Assembly: GCF_900168125.1 (NCBI RefSeq) | Contig: NZ_FUZF01000013.1 | Location: 1 to 64,000 of the forward strand | Direction: 5' to 3' | DNA length: 64,000 bases | From: Sphingobacterium nematocida | GTDB taxonomy: Bacteria > Bacteroidota > Bacteroidia > Sphingobacteriales > Sphingobacteriaceae | Shown: positions 27,934 to 36,808 of the stretch, in pieces | How the letters are laid out: the number at the start of each line of letters is the position of its first letter | How positions within the stretch are numbered: position 1 is the stretch's first letter | Made by a program: the position numbers and the translations under genes | Notes under the pieces: model-generated | What the model was told of the DNA's origin: nothing | The model's input: the letters and a program-made list of their open reading frames with translations, nothing else | Database searches by the model: none

Positions 27934-28032
27934 ACCTACATAAATTCACCTTTACAAGCAATACAATTGCGCCGAAATATACAAGCGAAACAGTTGATAA
28001 GGGTGATAAAGTTGATAGGGTTACAATAACAT

Positions 28033-28059
28033 ACGCCTGAAGTGATCTGCTTCAGGCGT
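28033..28059. terminator. Hairpin terminator after EEP gene, copy 1 of a recurrent type
   Basis: ACGCCTGAAG (28033-28042) and CTTCAGGCGT (28050-28059) pair perfectly with loop TGATCTG. The same 27 bases occur at 38185-38211. Here it terminates the minus-strand EEP gene; just beyond, at 27990-28020, lie GTTGATAA-like units shared with 16370-16440. Confidence 0.75.
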
Positions 28060-28095
28060 GTTCCTTTTAGATACCTTTTCGGCAGAGGTAGATTT

Positions 28096-28911
28096 TTAAT
28101 CGTATTGATATATGGCGACTACGGGGAGGTGATCTGATGCATATTGTCCGGTCATAGCTATCGCCGATAGCAAGCTATACGTTTGCTTTGCCAATGGGTT
28201 ATATACGATAAAATCAATTGCTTTAGTTGGGTTTACGACAGGGATCGTAAACTGGCAATTGCCCATGCAGGAAAAATTGAACCCTTTCTTGAGCAGGGTC
28301 ATTTCTTCCGAATCGGGTGTCGCATTAAAATCTCCGCCGATGAAAAGTGGCTTCTTGAGCTGCTCACTTATATCATTAAGAAACTGTGCCTGTGCTACGC
28401 GGATGGTATTCAGATCAAAATGTGTGGATCCAAATTCCATAGTCTTGCCATCCGGCAAGGTCACGGTAGCTAAGGCAATACTACGCTGTTCGCCTCCCAC
28501 AATCGCAGGCAGATCAAAGCGACGTTTGTTGCTCAGCGGATATTTACTAAGGATTGCATTCCCATATTCTCCTCCTTTGTAATCAATGGATTTGGAAAAA
28601 TAATACTCCATGTCGAGCAATTCGGCTAATTTTTTGATCTGATCGATCTGATCGGCGACATTTGCCGAACGTGTGGTGTTTACGTCGACTTCCTGTAAAG
28701 CGACTATATCGGCGTTGCTTTTCTTGATGACGGCCGCAATATTATTCAGGTTGATCACGTCCGAATTGTAGGGTGCACCATGCCTGATGTTATACGTCAT
28801 CAGCGTCAGTCTCTTTTTTTGTGTTTCGGGCTTGGTCTCTTCACCTGAGCTGCTGCAACAGGTAATGACCAAAAACAGAAGTGCTGTGATAGCAAGTAAT
28901 CCTTTTCTCAT
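28096..28911 (-). CDS. EEP-family phosphodiesterase lipoprotein (locus 3)
   Basis: From ATG 28911 the product has 271 residues; the longer start at 28941 adds residues before the signal. Lipobox FLVITCCSSS gives an outer-membrane lipoprotein. All catalytic motifs are intact: MTYNIRHG, ALQEVDVNT, GSTHFD, GGDFNATPD and YASDHLPV. Nearest relatives by pattern are exo-/endonuclease-phosphatase proteins acting on phosphodiesters. It is the last gene of the locus 3 operon, after a catalytically altered paralogue. Confidence 0.85.
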   Translation of the reverse strand: MRKGLLAITALLFLVITCCSSSGEETKPETQKKRLTLMTYNIRHGAPYNSDVINLNNIAAVIKKSNADIVALQEVDVNTTRSANVADQIDQIKKLAELLDMEYYFSKSIDYKGGEYGNAILSKYPLSNKRRFDLPAIVGGEQRSIALATVTLPDGKTMEFGSTHFDLNTIRVAQAQFLNDISEQLKKPLFIGGDFNATPDSEEMTLLKKGFNFSCMGNCQFTIPVVNPTKAIDFIVYNPLAKQTYSLLSAIAMTGQYASDHLPVVAIYQYD

Positions 28912-28940
28912 TTTTTTTTGATTTGTTAGTGGTGAAAACA

Positions 28941-28980
28941 CCAGATTTATACAGCTTTCTAAAGAGCCATATAAATCTGG
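28941..28980 (-). terminator. Hairpin between the two EEP genes of locus 3
   Basis: CCAGATTTATA (28941-28951) and TATAAATCTGG (28970-28980) are perfect complements with an 18-base loop; on the minus strand it is followed by TGTTTTC. It may reduce expression of the last EEP gene. Confidence 0.55.
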
Positions 28981-28999
28981 ATGATTTACTATTGCGTTT

Positions 29000-29860
29000 C
29001 TATTTTTGCGTTTTTACTTTGATTTCTGCTGTTGTAGGGAAAAAAGTGTTGGCCGTTTCTGGATTTTTGAACGCTTCTAACGTCTTGTCCACAATAAGAA
29101 TGTTCGCAGGATCCTGATAGGTAATGTAATCAAAGGTGCCAGTGGGGTTAGCCTTGGGAGCATTAAAAACACAGCCTGTCGCAGGGCAGGCATATTTGAA
29201 ATTGCCCGTAATATATGTCAGTGCAGCGCCAGGTGCTGACCACTGCTCATTAAAATTCCCAACAAAAATAACAGGATCTGTTAGATTCTCTGTCGCACGA
29301 AGGATATCAATGGCTTGTAATCTCCTGTCGTCAGCATTTGTTTCTAACTCTGTCCCTGCAAATTGCACAAATATGCCATCCTCCACCTCTACTTTTATCC
29401 TAGCCAGCATCCGTTGCTCCCCTCTGCTAGGGTCTTTGGTCAGATCTAGGCCAAAACTTTCGGTGATAGGGAATTTAGAAAGCACAGCATTGCCAAACTG
29501 TCCTCCGCCGTAGCTCCGGCCTTTCATAAATACCTGCATACCCAGCTCGTCACCGATCACCTGCGGTCGGTCAATACCTGCGGCACGGGTTGTCTTGCTG
29601 TCACATTGCCTTAAGAATAATAGATCCGGGTTGTATGCTTTTATCATCGCGACCATAGCCGGAAAATTTGTTGCGGTATTTCCCAAATTCATATTCACCG
29701 ACATGATCTTCAATGTCTTTACGGGACCGGTATATTCATTAGGATCTAGAAATTTGGTAGGTGTAACATTCCAGTCCCCGGCATCAACCGATTTACGGCA
29801 GGACTGCGCCAGGACCAGCACAACACAAACGCCTAATAGGGTAAAAAATATCTTTTTCAT
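29000..29860 (-). CDS. EEP-fold lipoprotein with lost catalytic residues (locus 3)
   Basis: 286 residues with a lipoprotein-like signal (VVLVLAQSC, cysteine 21). It aligns along its length with the intact EEP at 28096, e.g. GGGQFGNAVLSKFPITESF against GGEYGNAILSKYPLSNKR. The catalytic positions have changed: LQEVD is LRQCD (acid replaced by Q85), STHFD is AGTELE, GDFN is GNFN and the SDHLP motif is gone; only the first asparagine (VNMN) remains. It should therefore bind rather than cleave, perhaps as the surface ligand-binding partner (SusE-like role) of the SusCD pair upstream. The function is an inference. Confidence 0.75.
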   Translation of the reverse strand: MKKIFFTLLGVCVVLVLAQSCRKSVDAGDWNVTPTKFLDPNEYTGPVKTLKIMSVNMNLGNTATNFPAMVAMIKAYNPDLLFLRQCDSKTTRAAGIDRPQVIGDELGMQVFMKGRSYGGGQFGNAVLSKFPITESFGLDLTKDPSRGEQRMLARIKVEVEDGIFVQFAGTELETNADDRRLQAIDILRATENLTDPVIFVGNFNEQWSAPGAALTYITGNFKYACPATGCVFNAPKANPTGTFDYITYQDPANILIVDKTLEAFKNPETANTFFPTTAEIKVKTQK

Positions 29861-29863
29861 CTC

Positions 29864-31462
29864 TTAATAATTTGGATTTTGAACCATGTTCGGATTTGTA
29901 CTCGTTTCCGTTTCGGGTATCGGCCACAGGTATTCGCGATTACGGTTGTATTTGCGCATCTGCACCTGTACAATTTCGCCAGTAGTCGGGTTGGTGGCCC
30001 CATACACCTGTCCATTCATCACATCGGTGTCTATACCCCAACGGCGGATATCAAAATAACGCCCACCTTCAAATGCTAATTCAGCCTGTCGCTCGCGGCG
30101 GACCAATGTACGCATACGTTCCTGCGAATTGTACACCATGGTCGTTACCGCTGGCATAGTAGCCCGCGTGCGTACTTGATTGATAGCATCAAGTGTCTCT
30201 GCATCATTCCACTCATTCAGCTCGATCTTGGCTTCGGCATAGGTTAATAAAATCTCGGCATAGCGAATGATCATAAAGTCAAGCTCACCTGACTTTTTCT
30301 GCTGATCTCGGGCATCGATATATTTCTTGATCCAATAACCTGTAGCTGTAGACTTTGTCAAGCCGATCTTGTCGGCAGGACTATAAAAGGGGTCCAAGGT
30401 GTACTGTCCCAAAAACTTTTCATTGGGTACAAATACGGAGGCCGAAAGCCGTGGATCCCGTCTATTTAGGTGGTTGGGGTCTTTACGGTAAATAGCCAAC
30501 GAATCAGGTCCCAGCTCATAAATGGTTTTTCCTTGTTTTGTTTCATAGTTATCAACTACCCGGTTAGTGGGCGAAAGATAAGTCTCGCCGCCTATACCAT
30601 ACGGGGCAAAGGAAGTCCACGCATTGCTTGCTCCCTGCTCTTTGAAGAAAATACGCTCATTGTTCAACTCGCCCGTGTAGCTGAACAGCTCGCTGTAGCT
30701 TGCCTGCATATTAGCGGTATTCTGCCATAATTTGTACACCTTCGAATCAATGATCTTCTTGGAGGCCATCTTTGCGAGTTCATAATCTTTTTTGTAAAGA
30801 CCCAATCGTGATAATAACGCCCAACAGATACCACTCGTGATTCTTGTCCTATCGGCATTGGTATAGGTCGACGGCAACAGCTCCGCACATTGTTTTAGCT
30901 CTTCGGCGACAAAATCATACACCTGATCCTGTGGGGTCCTCGATTGATTATTTTCCTCGGGTTTTAAGGAAGCCGTCAACAAGGGAATATCTCCATAGAG
31001 CATCATGAGTTCCATGTGGTAATAGGCCCTTAGCGCACGGGCTTCCAGCTTCATCCTTTCTTTCAATCCTGCATCTGCAAACACCTTGTCCACATTTTCC
31101 AAAAAACGATTCGCTCTTCGGATACAGGTGTAGTCATCCTGCCACAAGGACTGCGAAACACCCCAGCGACTGGTAGCTAATCCTCTGGTAAAACCATCGT
31201 AATCTCCCTTAAACTCGCCCCGTTGTACAGCCTCGTCCGTAAGGCCTGAATAGTACATGATGTTACGTCCCGAAGAACCTCCTGGGATCCCCGCATAAAT
31301 GGAAGACAGTGCGTTGTAGGCATCGGTCTCGGTATTCCACCACTTGTCATCCGACACCCCCGTAGGACTGTCTATAGTAAGGAATTTTTCGCAGGATACC
31401 TGCAGCATTCCCACCGCGACCAAGCTGTATATCAATATTCTCATCTTATATATCGTGTTCAT
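29864..31462 (-). CDS. SusD/RagB-type nutrient-binding lipoprotein (locus 3)
   Basis: 532 residues, or 526 from the ATG at 31444. Lipobox VGMLQVSC then EKFLTIDSPTGVSDDKWW. SusD motifs: RRANRFLENVD, EARALRAYYHMELMMLYGDIPLL, IIRYAEILLTYAEAKIELNEW, RRERQAELAFEGGRYFDIRRWG and YLWPIPETE. Outer-membrane substrate-binding partner of the SusC gene 12 bases before it. The stop is 3 bases before the pseudo-EEP lipoprotein start, so those genes are surely co-expressed. Confidence 0.93.
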   Translation of the reverse strand: MNTIYKMRILIYSLVAVGMLQVSCEKFLTIDSPTGVSDDKWWNTETDAYNALSSIYAGIPGGSSGRNIMYYSGLTDEAVQRGEFKGDYDGFTRGLATSRWGVSQSLWQDDYTCIRRANRFLENVDKVFADAGLKERMKLEARALRAYYHMELMMLYGDIPLLTASLKPEENNQSRTPQDQVYDFVAEELKQCAELLPSTYTNADRTRITSGICWALLSRLGLYKKDYELAKMASKKIIDSKVYKLWQNTANMQASYSELFSYTGELNNERIFFKEQGASNAWTSFAPYGIGGETYLSPTNRVVDNYETKQGKTIYELGPDSLAIYRKDPNHLNRRDPRLSASVFVPNEKFLGQYTLDPFYSPADKIGLTKSTATGYWIKKYIDARDQQKKSGELDFMIIRYAEILLTYAEAKIELNEWNDAETLDAINQVRTRATMPAVTTMVYNSQERMRTLVRRERQAELAFEGGRYFDIRRWGIDTDVMNGQVYGATNPTTGEIVQVQMRKYNRNREYLWPIPETETSTNPNMVQNPNY

Positions 31463-31474
31463 ATTTTCCCCTAA

Positions 31475-34400
31475 TTAAAAGTTTGCAGTCAGTCCCACGG
31501 TAAATGTTTTCATAATTCCATACGTCCAAGAACCACCTTGCGACTCTGGATCTGCCATTTTTACACCGGAGAACAAAAATGGATTCTGCGCGTTCAGATA
31601 GATACGTGAACTCTTGATACCGTATTTATTCAACGTCTTTCCGCTCAGACGGTAGCCTGCCTGGATAAATTTGACCCGCATATAGCGCGCATTGAACAGC
31701 CAAAAATCACTGACAAATACGTTGGTACCCGGTGTGGTCTTTATGCGTGGGTATATGGCATCCTGATTGTTCTCGCGCCAAGAATTGGCAGCACGATACG
31801 TCGTAGGTACACCGCCCGAAGCACTCATATTGAGCGGATGCCATAGGTAACCACTCGATTTACCACCTAGATTGGCAGAGTAGTCGTGATTGCCCGCTCC
31901 TTGGAGTAGCACCTCTATATCAAACTTTTTATAATTTACACTGAAGTTTGCAAAGTAATTAATACGAGGTGTAGGGTCGCCGATCATCTGCTGATCGTCG
32001 TCGTTGATTACGCCATCTTGATTGAGGTCCTTATAATGAATATCGCCGGGGCCTTGGCTCTGGTTGGCCAGCAGCACATTAGCACGGCCGTACTCATCAA
32101 AATTGGAGAGCTGCAGAATACCATCCGATACATAGCCGTAATAACTGCCCAGTGCATAACCTTCGCGCTGCCGTATGATTCCTGTTTCTCCAAACACACC
32201 ACCAGCCAACTCTAGAATTTTATTCTTATTGTAAGTGATTCCAGGTTTTACGGAGATAAAAAGGTCGGGAGTGATCTGCTCATTATACGTGATCTGAGCC
32301 TCTACCCCTCTATTCATCACTTTTCCGGCATTCAACCGGATAGCCCCCAACGAGCCCGATGGAGGGATCATAGGCCGCATCAACATATCTGTCGTTAGCT
32401 TATCGTAGTAGTCGAAGGTCAAAGCAAACTTGTTATTGAAAAGTGACATATCAAATCCAAGATCCGTGATCCGTACCTTTTCCCAGCTGATATCCGGATT
32501 GCCCCATACCGACTCGGTCCCATTGGTCTCATTGATCAGATTCTGATATTGGTAGTATCCTATATTCTCGTTGCCCAGGTGTCCATAAGATGCCCTTAGC
32601 TTCAAATTATTGATCGCATCCAGTTTGAAGAAATCCTCATTGTGCACATTCCATCCGACCGCAACGGAAGGGAAGTAACCCCATTTGTTGCCTGCTCCGA
32701 ATTTGGAGGATCCATCGGCACGGAAAGCCAACTCGGCCAGGTAGCGGTCGTCGTACGAATAATTAACTTTACTGTAGGCTGATGCCAAAGCGGACATATC
32801 CCAGTAGCCTTCATTAAAACGCTCTATAGAAAAGCCTCCTAAGGCAAATACATTGTGCTTATCGAATCGTTTTGAATAATCTAAGGCTCCACTACCGAAA
32901 ATGTAAGTATCCCGCTTGTCTGAGTATGAATTGCGCTGTACCGCCCAGGTCTGTACGAGCTGCTTGCTGTAATAATCAAAGAAATAAAAATTATCACGGT
33001 TCTGTTTATACACATCGGAGTTGAGTCGGTAACTAAACTGCCCTGTCAGGTTGAGGTTATCGGTAATCGTCCACTTAGGCTGCAAATTGATGGTAGCTTG
33101 GTCAAATTGATAACCGATGGACCCGCCGACCTCTGCATAGGCCACTGGATTGACGATATCTGCATACCGTCCATAGATGGTAGGCCATCCTTCTTCGGCC
33201 GGATATTTGGGCAATATGTTAGGCGGTAGCCTGTATAGGTCGTCCAGCATACGGATTCCACCGTTGCCCAATCCACGATTGGGGTACAACACATTACGAC
33301 GGATACCGAGTACATCCAGATTGACCAAGAATTTCTTGGATAGTGATACGGATGTATTGGCTCTAATATTGAAGCGGTCCATCTTGTTGACCGGCAACAT
33401 CCCTTTTTGATACATGTAATTGCCCGTAATGGCAAACCTCGCGACATCGTTACCTCCGCTGAGCGCTAGCGAATGGGAGGTCAATGGCGCATACTCATCG
33501 ATGACCTCCTTGGTCCAGTTGGTATTTGGAAAATTGATCGGATCCTCACCCGATTCGGTCTTGCGAATCTGCTCGTCATCAAAAAAAGCAGCTTCGCCCG
33601 ATGCCAGAGCCGCATAATTATAGGTACGCATATAGGTCGCGGCATCAACAAACTCGGGCATCAGTGTCGGGCTCTGTATACCATAATACCCATCGTACAA
33701 CACATTGATCTGTCCGGCTTTGCCTCGTTTGGTCGTAATCAGGATGACCCCATTGGCTGCTCTGGCACCGTACATGGCAGCCGCAGCCGCATCTTTTAGG
33801 ATAGTCACACTTTCTACCGTTACGGGGTCGATATGATTCATATCCATAGGAACCCCATCTACAAGCACCAATGGGTCGGAGTTGTTCATCGTAGATATAC
33901 CTCTGATCTTGATCGTAGCGGCATCTCCCCCAGGTAGTCCCGATCCCTGCTGTACGTTGAGTCCGGTGACACCTCCTTGTAAGGCTTGAGAGAGATTGGT
34001 GATTGGCTTACCTTCAATATTAGATTTGACATCCAGTGTAGCGACCGAACTGGCAATATGCTTCTTTTGCATCTCGGTCATCCCCACCACCACGACTTCT
34101 TCTACATCTGCTACATTTTCCTGCAACGACAAGCTTAGGTTATTTTCATTCTTATTGACCAATACTTCATATGGGCGGTAACCTACGAGTGTAAAGACCA
34201 GTTGTGATCCTTTGGGTACCGCAACATCGTAATATCCGCCAGCACCGGTCATACCTACGGATGCTCCTCCTTTGATCGAGATACTTACGTTCTCTAAAGC
34301 CTGTGGTGGTTCCTGGCTATTGAACACACGTCCTTTAATGATTATTTTTTCCTGCCTCATCTCTTCTCGGTCTACCCCTTTGCCGTAAGAGGAATGGGGT

Positions 34401-34792
34401 ACGATCGTGATCTGTCCATCGGACTCCTTGAAGGTAAGGTGGTACTTGGGCAACTCTTTGGACAAGAGCTCCTTGAAATCCCGGTTCTTGGTATTGACCG
34501 TGATCCGCTTGTTGGCGACCAACTGATCCGAATACAATAAGGCCACATCGACCTGTGTCTGTACCTGTTCAAGAAATTGTTTTAGTGTTGCGTTTTCCAT
34601 TTTGACGGTGACACGCTGAGGAAAGGCAACCGCACTGATCGATAGGAAGATACCTGTCAGTGCTAATGATCCTATTTTCATGCTATAGCTCCATTTTGAC
34701 GGCAATCGCCATCGAGCGGACGCGTATTGTTCCGCCTGTTTATTTTTCATAATTTTGAATAGATTAAATTGTGCAAACGATTTATTGATCAA
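31475..34792 (-). CDS. SusC-type TonB-dependent transporter with STN domain (locus 3)
   Basis: 1105 residues. Signal segment about 40-58 (IGSLALTGIFLSISAVAF), STN domain about 62-130 (LKQFLEQVQTQVDVALLYSD), carboxypeptidase-regulatory-like domain about 150-235, plug about 240-350 (VVVVGMTEMQKKHIASSVATL; DAAAAAMYGARAANGVILITTKRG), then the barrel to FTVGLTANF. The plug opens with GMTEMQKK in place of the usual GYGxxKK. It is controlled through the FecR and sigma genes upstream. The true start may be one of the ATGs nearer the signal segment. Confidence 0.93.
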   Translation of the reverse strand: MINKSFAQFNLFKIMKNKQAEQYASARWRLPSKWSYSMKIGSLALTGIFLSISAVAFPQRVTVKMENATLKQFLEQVQTQVDVALLYSDQLVANKRITVNTKNRDFKELLSKELPKYHLTFKESDGQITIVPHSSYGKGVDREEMRQEKIIIKGRVFNSQEPPQALENVSISIKGGASVGMTGAGGYYDVAVPKGSQLVFTLVGYRPYEVLVNKNENNLSLSLQENVADVEEVVVVGMTEMQKKHIASSVATLDVKSNIEGKPITNLSQALQGGVTGLNVQQGSGLPGGDAATIKIRGISTMNNSDPLVLVDGVPMDMNHIDPVTVESVTILKDAAAAAMYGARAANGVILITTKRGKAGQINVLYDGYYGIQSPTLMPEFVDAATYMRTYNYAALASGEAAFFDDEQIRKTESGEDPINFPNTNWTKEVIDEYAPLTSHSLALSGGNDVARFAITGNYMYQKGMLPVNKMDRFNIRANTSVSLSKKFLVNLDVLGIRRNVLYPNRGLGNGGIRMLDDLYRLPPNILPKYPAEEGWPTIYGRYADIVNPVAYAEVGGSIGYQFDQATINLQPKWTITDNLNLTGQFSYRLNSDVYKQNRDNFYFFDYYSKQLVQTWAVQRNSYSDKRDTYIFGSGALDYSKRFDKHNVFALGGFSIERFNEGYWDMSALASAYSKVNYSYDDRYLAELAFRADGSSKFGAGNKWGYFPSVAVGWNVHNEDFFKLDAINNLKLRASYGHLGNENIGYYQYQNLINETNGTESVWGNPDISWEKVRITDLGFDMSLFNNKFALTFDYYDKLTTDMLMRPMIPPSGSLGAIRLNAGKVMNRGVEAQITYNEQITPDLFISVKPGITYNKNKILELAGGVFGETGIIRQREGYALGSYYGYVSDGILQLSNFDEYGRANVLLANQSQGPGDIHYKDLNQDGVINDDDQQMIGDPTPRINYFANFSVNYKKFDIEVLLQGAGNHDYSANLGGKSSGYLWHPLNMSASGGVPTTYRAANSWRENNQDAIYPRIKTTPGTNVFVSDFWLFNARYMRVKFIQAGYRLSGKTLNKYGIKSSRIYLNAQNPFLFSGVKMADPESQGGSWTYGIMKTFTVGLTANF

Positions 34793-34796
34793 TCGA

Positions 34797-34822
34797 TAAA
34801 GGGGAGGTGCAACTCCTCTTTA
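34797..34822 (-). terminator. Attenuator-like hairpin between FecR and SusC (locus 3)
   Basis: TAAAGGGGAG (34797-34806) pairs with CTCCTCTTTA (34813-34822) with one wobble pair and a 6-base loop. It lies in the 60-base gap between FecR and SusC, in the same place as the hairpin of locus 2. Confidence 0.55.
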
Positions 34823-34852
34823 TCTTCTTTGTGATACCATTCTTTTTTTGAT

Positions 34853-35893
34853 TTATCTTTTTCTGATCCAGACCTCCTTTTCTATTTGTGTGATTTCGTA
34901 ATCATTCAGTTCATAGAGACTTCTCAGCGAAGTCACAATATCCACATCGATATTGAGCCTACCGGAGTAAGCTACTGATAATGCCCTAAGCCGATTGTCT
35001 AGGTGTATCCGTACATTATAGATACGCTCCAGTCTACGTGCCAGCTCATCGATGCTCAGCTGCTGCAATACCAATTGGCGTTTGGTCCAGAGGACATCAT
35101 CCCCTTTGGCATTACGGTTGATATTTATTTTCTTATTCTTGCTATCAAAGCTTATCCGTTCTCCCGGTTTCATACGGATTCCTTCAAAAAGACCTTTCGT
35201 ACTCTCCAGAGATACGGCTCCTGTGAGTAGCTCGATGACAGTATGGTTATCCTCCTCGTGCGAATTGACATTGAAAGTAGTACCCAATACATGGATTTGG
35301 GTCTCGGCTGTACGCACGACGAAAGGCCGCCCGGTATGGGTAACGTCAAAATACCCCTCGCCGTTCAGGTATACTTCGCGCGTGCCCTGACTCATATCCT
35401 TTTTAAATGTCAGATAGGAACCGGCGTTGAGCCAAGCCGTAGATTGATCGGGCAGTACAAAGGCCTGCCGTTTTCCGTAAGGAACATACACGGTAGCATA
35501 TTGTACCTCGTTATCCCCGACATGCTCGTCGAGCTTAAGCATATCCTCATTACCATCCACCTTTAAGGGATTGACCTTGGTGCGATCCTGCCCCCTCGCA
35601 GAAGATACTAGTAATAAATCGCTCCCCGCCGGAATAGCCCTTTGATTGTGTTGTGCAGTCTGGATGATATCGTCTTGTTGAAATAGTTCTTTCGCGGGAT
35701 TATAGGGATAGTACATAAAAAACAACATCAGCGCCGCGGCGATCCCCGTTGCATAGCCCCATACACGCCTATAACGCCTTCTACGGTGTTGCCTCCTTAT
35801 CGATTGATAGAGTACGGCCTTGGCATCCGTGTCGAACAATTCACTCGTACCAAGGTTAAAAATCTTTTTATAGTTCTCTTTATTTCTGTCCAC
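34853..35893 (-). CDS. FecR-type anti-sigma factor (locus 3)
   Basis: 346 residues with one membrane helix (YATGIAAALMLFFMYYPY, about 46-63), FecR domain (about 130-245: QAFVLPDQSTAWLNAGSYLTF, GEGYFDVTHTG, VLGTTFNVNSHEEDNHTVIELL) and a DUF4974 C-terminus (about 272-345). The N-terminal cytoplasmic part is short and very basic (RRQHRRRRYRR). It relays the signal from the SusC STN domain to the sigma factor encoded 39 bases upstream. Confidence 0.92.
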   Translation of the reverse strand: MDRNKENYKKIFNLGTSELFDTDAKAVLYQSIRRQHRRRRYRRVWGYATGIAAALMLFFMYYPYNPAKELFQQDDIIQTAQHNQRAIPAGSDLLLVSSARGQDRTKVNPLKVDGNEDMLKLDEHVGDNEVQYATVYVPYGKRQAFVLPDQSTAWLNAGSYLTFKKDMSQGTREVYLNGEGYFDVTHTGRPFVVRTAETQIHVLGTTFNVNSHEEDNHTVIELLTGAVSLESTKGLFEGIRMKPGERISFDSKNKKININRNAKGDDVLWTKRQLVLQQLSIDELARRLERIYNVRIHLDNRLRALSVAYSGRLNIDVDIVTSLRSLYELNDYEITQIEKEVWIRKR

Positions 35894-35932
35894 AATAAGT
35901 GTATTTACTTATATAGAGCAGCAATTGTCGTT

Positions 35933-36487
35933 TTATTGACTATAAATTATAAAAAAAATAACAGAGAGTGCTTCGGGCGAGCTCAGTTCCAGGCGAAGCT
36001 GCTTCATCCCCCGAAAAGAGAGGGTTCTACAGGTCTCTATATGGATCGACATCATCTCGGCGATGTCCTCATATTTGAAATCCATATAATATTTTAAGAA
36101 AAGAACCTCCCTTTGCCGAGTTGGTAATTTTTCGAATTTTTCGCGTAACAGGATAATTTGCTCTTCCTTCATCTCCTCCTGCTCAAAACTGTTGTCCTCA
36201 GACCAGTTCAGGATTTCCTCTAACTGTACATTGCTAAACTTGTCCTGTGCGACTTTATTGCGCAGCAAACGTCTACGTAGAGAAGCAAATAGATAGTATT
36301 TAATATTTACTTCCTTCGCTATCTTGACATTCCCAAATAAATCAGTAAAAAGATCATGAATGCAATCTATAACGGTGGCATGATCGGTATGGTAATGCGT
36401 ACCATATTTGTACAGATCTTCAACATAGTCGTTATAAATCTGTTCAAATGCGCTGGTATCCCCCTCTATAAATTTAACCCAAGACAT
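35933..36487 (-). CDS. ECF RNA polymerase sigma-70 factor (locus 3)
   Basis: 184 residues. Region 2 (about 10-80: SAFEQIYNDYVEDLYKYGTHY, VIDCIHDLFTDLFGN) and region 4 (about 115-165: LPTRQREVLFLKYYMDFKYEDIAEMMSIHIETCRTLSFRGMKQLR). FecI-like factor of the same class as 27313-27933 but clearly divergent, so the two loci should answer different signals. First gene of the locus; promoter not identified with confidence. Confidence 0.93.
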   Translation of the reverse strand: MSWVKFIEGDTSAFEQIYNDYVEDLYKYGTHYHTDHATVIDCIHDLFTDLFGNVKIAKEVNIKYYLFASLRRRLLRNKVAQDKFSNVQLEEILNWSEDNSFEQEEMKEEQIILLREKFEKLPTRQREVLFLKYYMDFKYEDIAEMMSIHIETCRTLSFRGMKQLRLELSSPEALSVIFFIIYSQ

Positions 36488-36808
36488 AGCTAATTTACGT
36501 TTTTTAATGGCTTAAAAAGCTTTAGCAAAGTTTGACAAATTCTATTAATTATGTGTTATCTAAAGATTAACTTCAGGTTTACTTTTTGCTCAATGGTTTA
36601 TTAATCAGGTGCAAGGTAATTATTTTATGCAAGATTTACAACGTCATTGCCAGCTCATGTTTTTCAAGATAATCAGATAAGGATGTACACGGGTATCTTT
36701 GGTAGATATGTGGAGAGGGCTTAAGAAAGTTATAAAATAAATTGTTATTTTTGTAATGACTATTAACTTAATGGCGGTTAACTTAATGGTTGTTAAATTA
36801 TTTGTGCT
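36488..36808. other. 321-bp divergent intergenic region
   Basis: Separates the sigma gene from the DUF234 ATPase. It is AT-rich. Near its end TTAACTTAATGG occurs twice (36762-36784 area), resembling the arms of the hairpin at 16442. A -7-like box is listed separately. No gene seen. Confidence 0.5.
36746..36753 (+). promoter_or_regulatory. Candidate -7 promoter box (TATTTTTG)
   Basis: Matches TAnnTTTG; about 55 bases before the ATPase ATG at 36809. No good -33 TTTG was found at 19-21 bases, so this is tentative. Confidence 0.35.
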
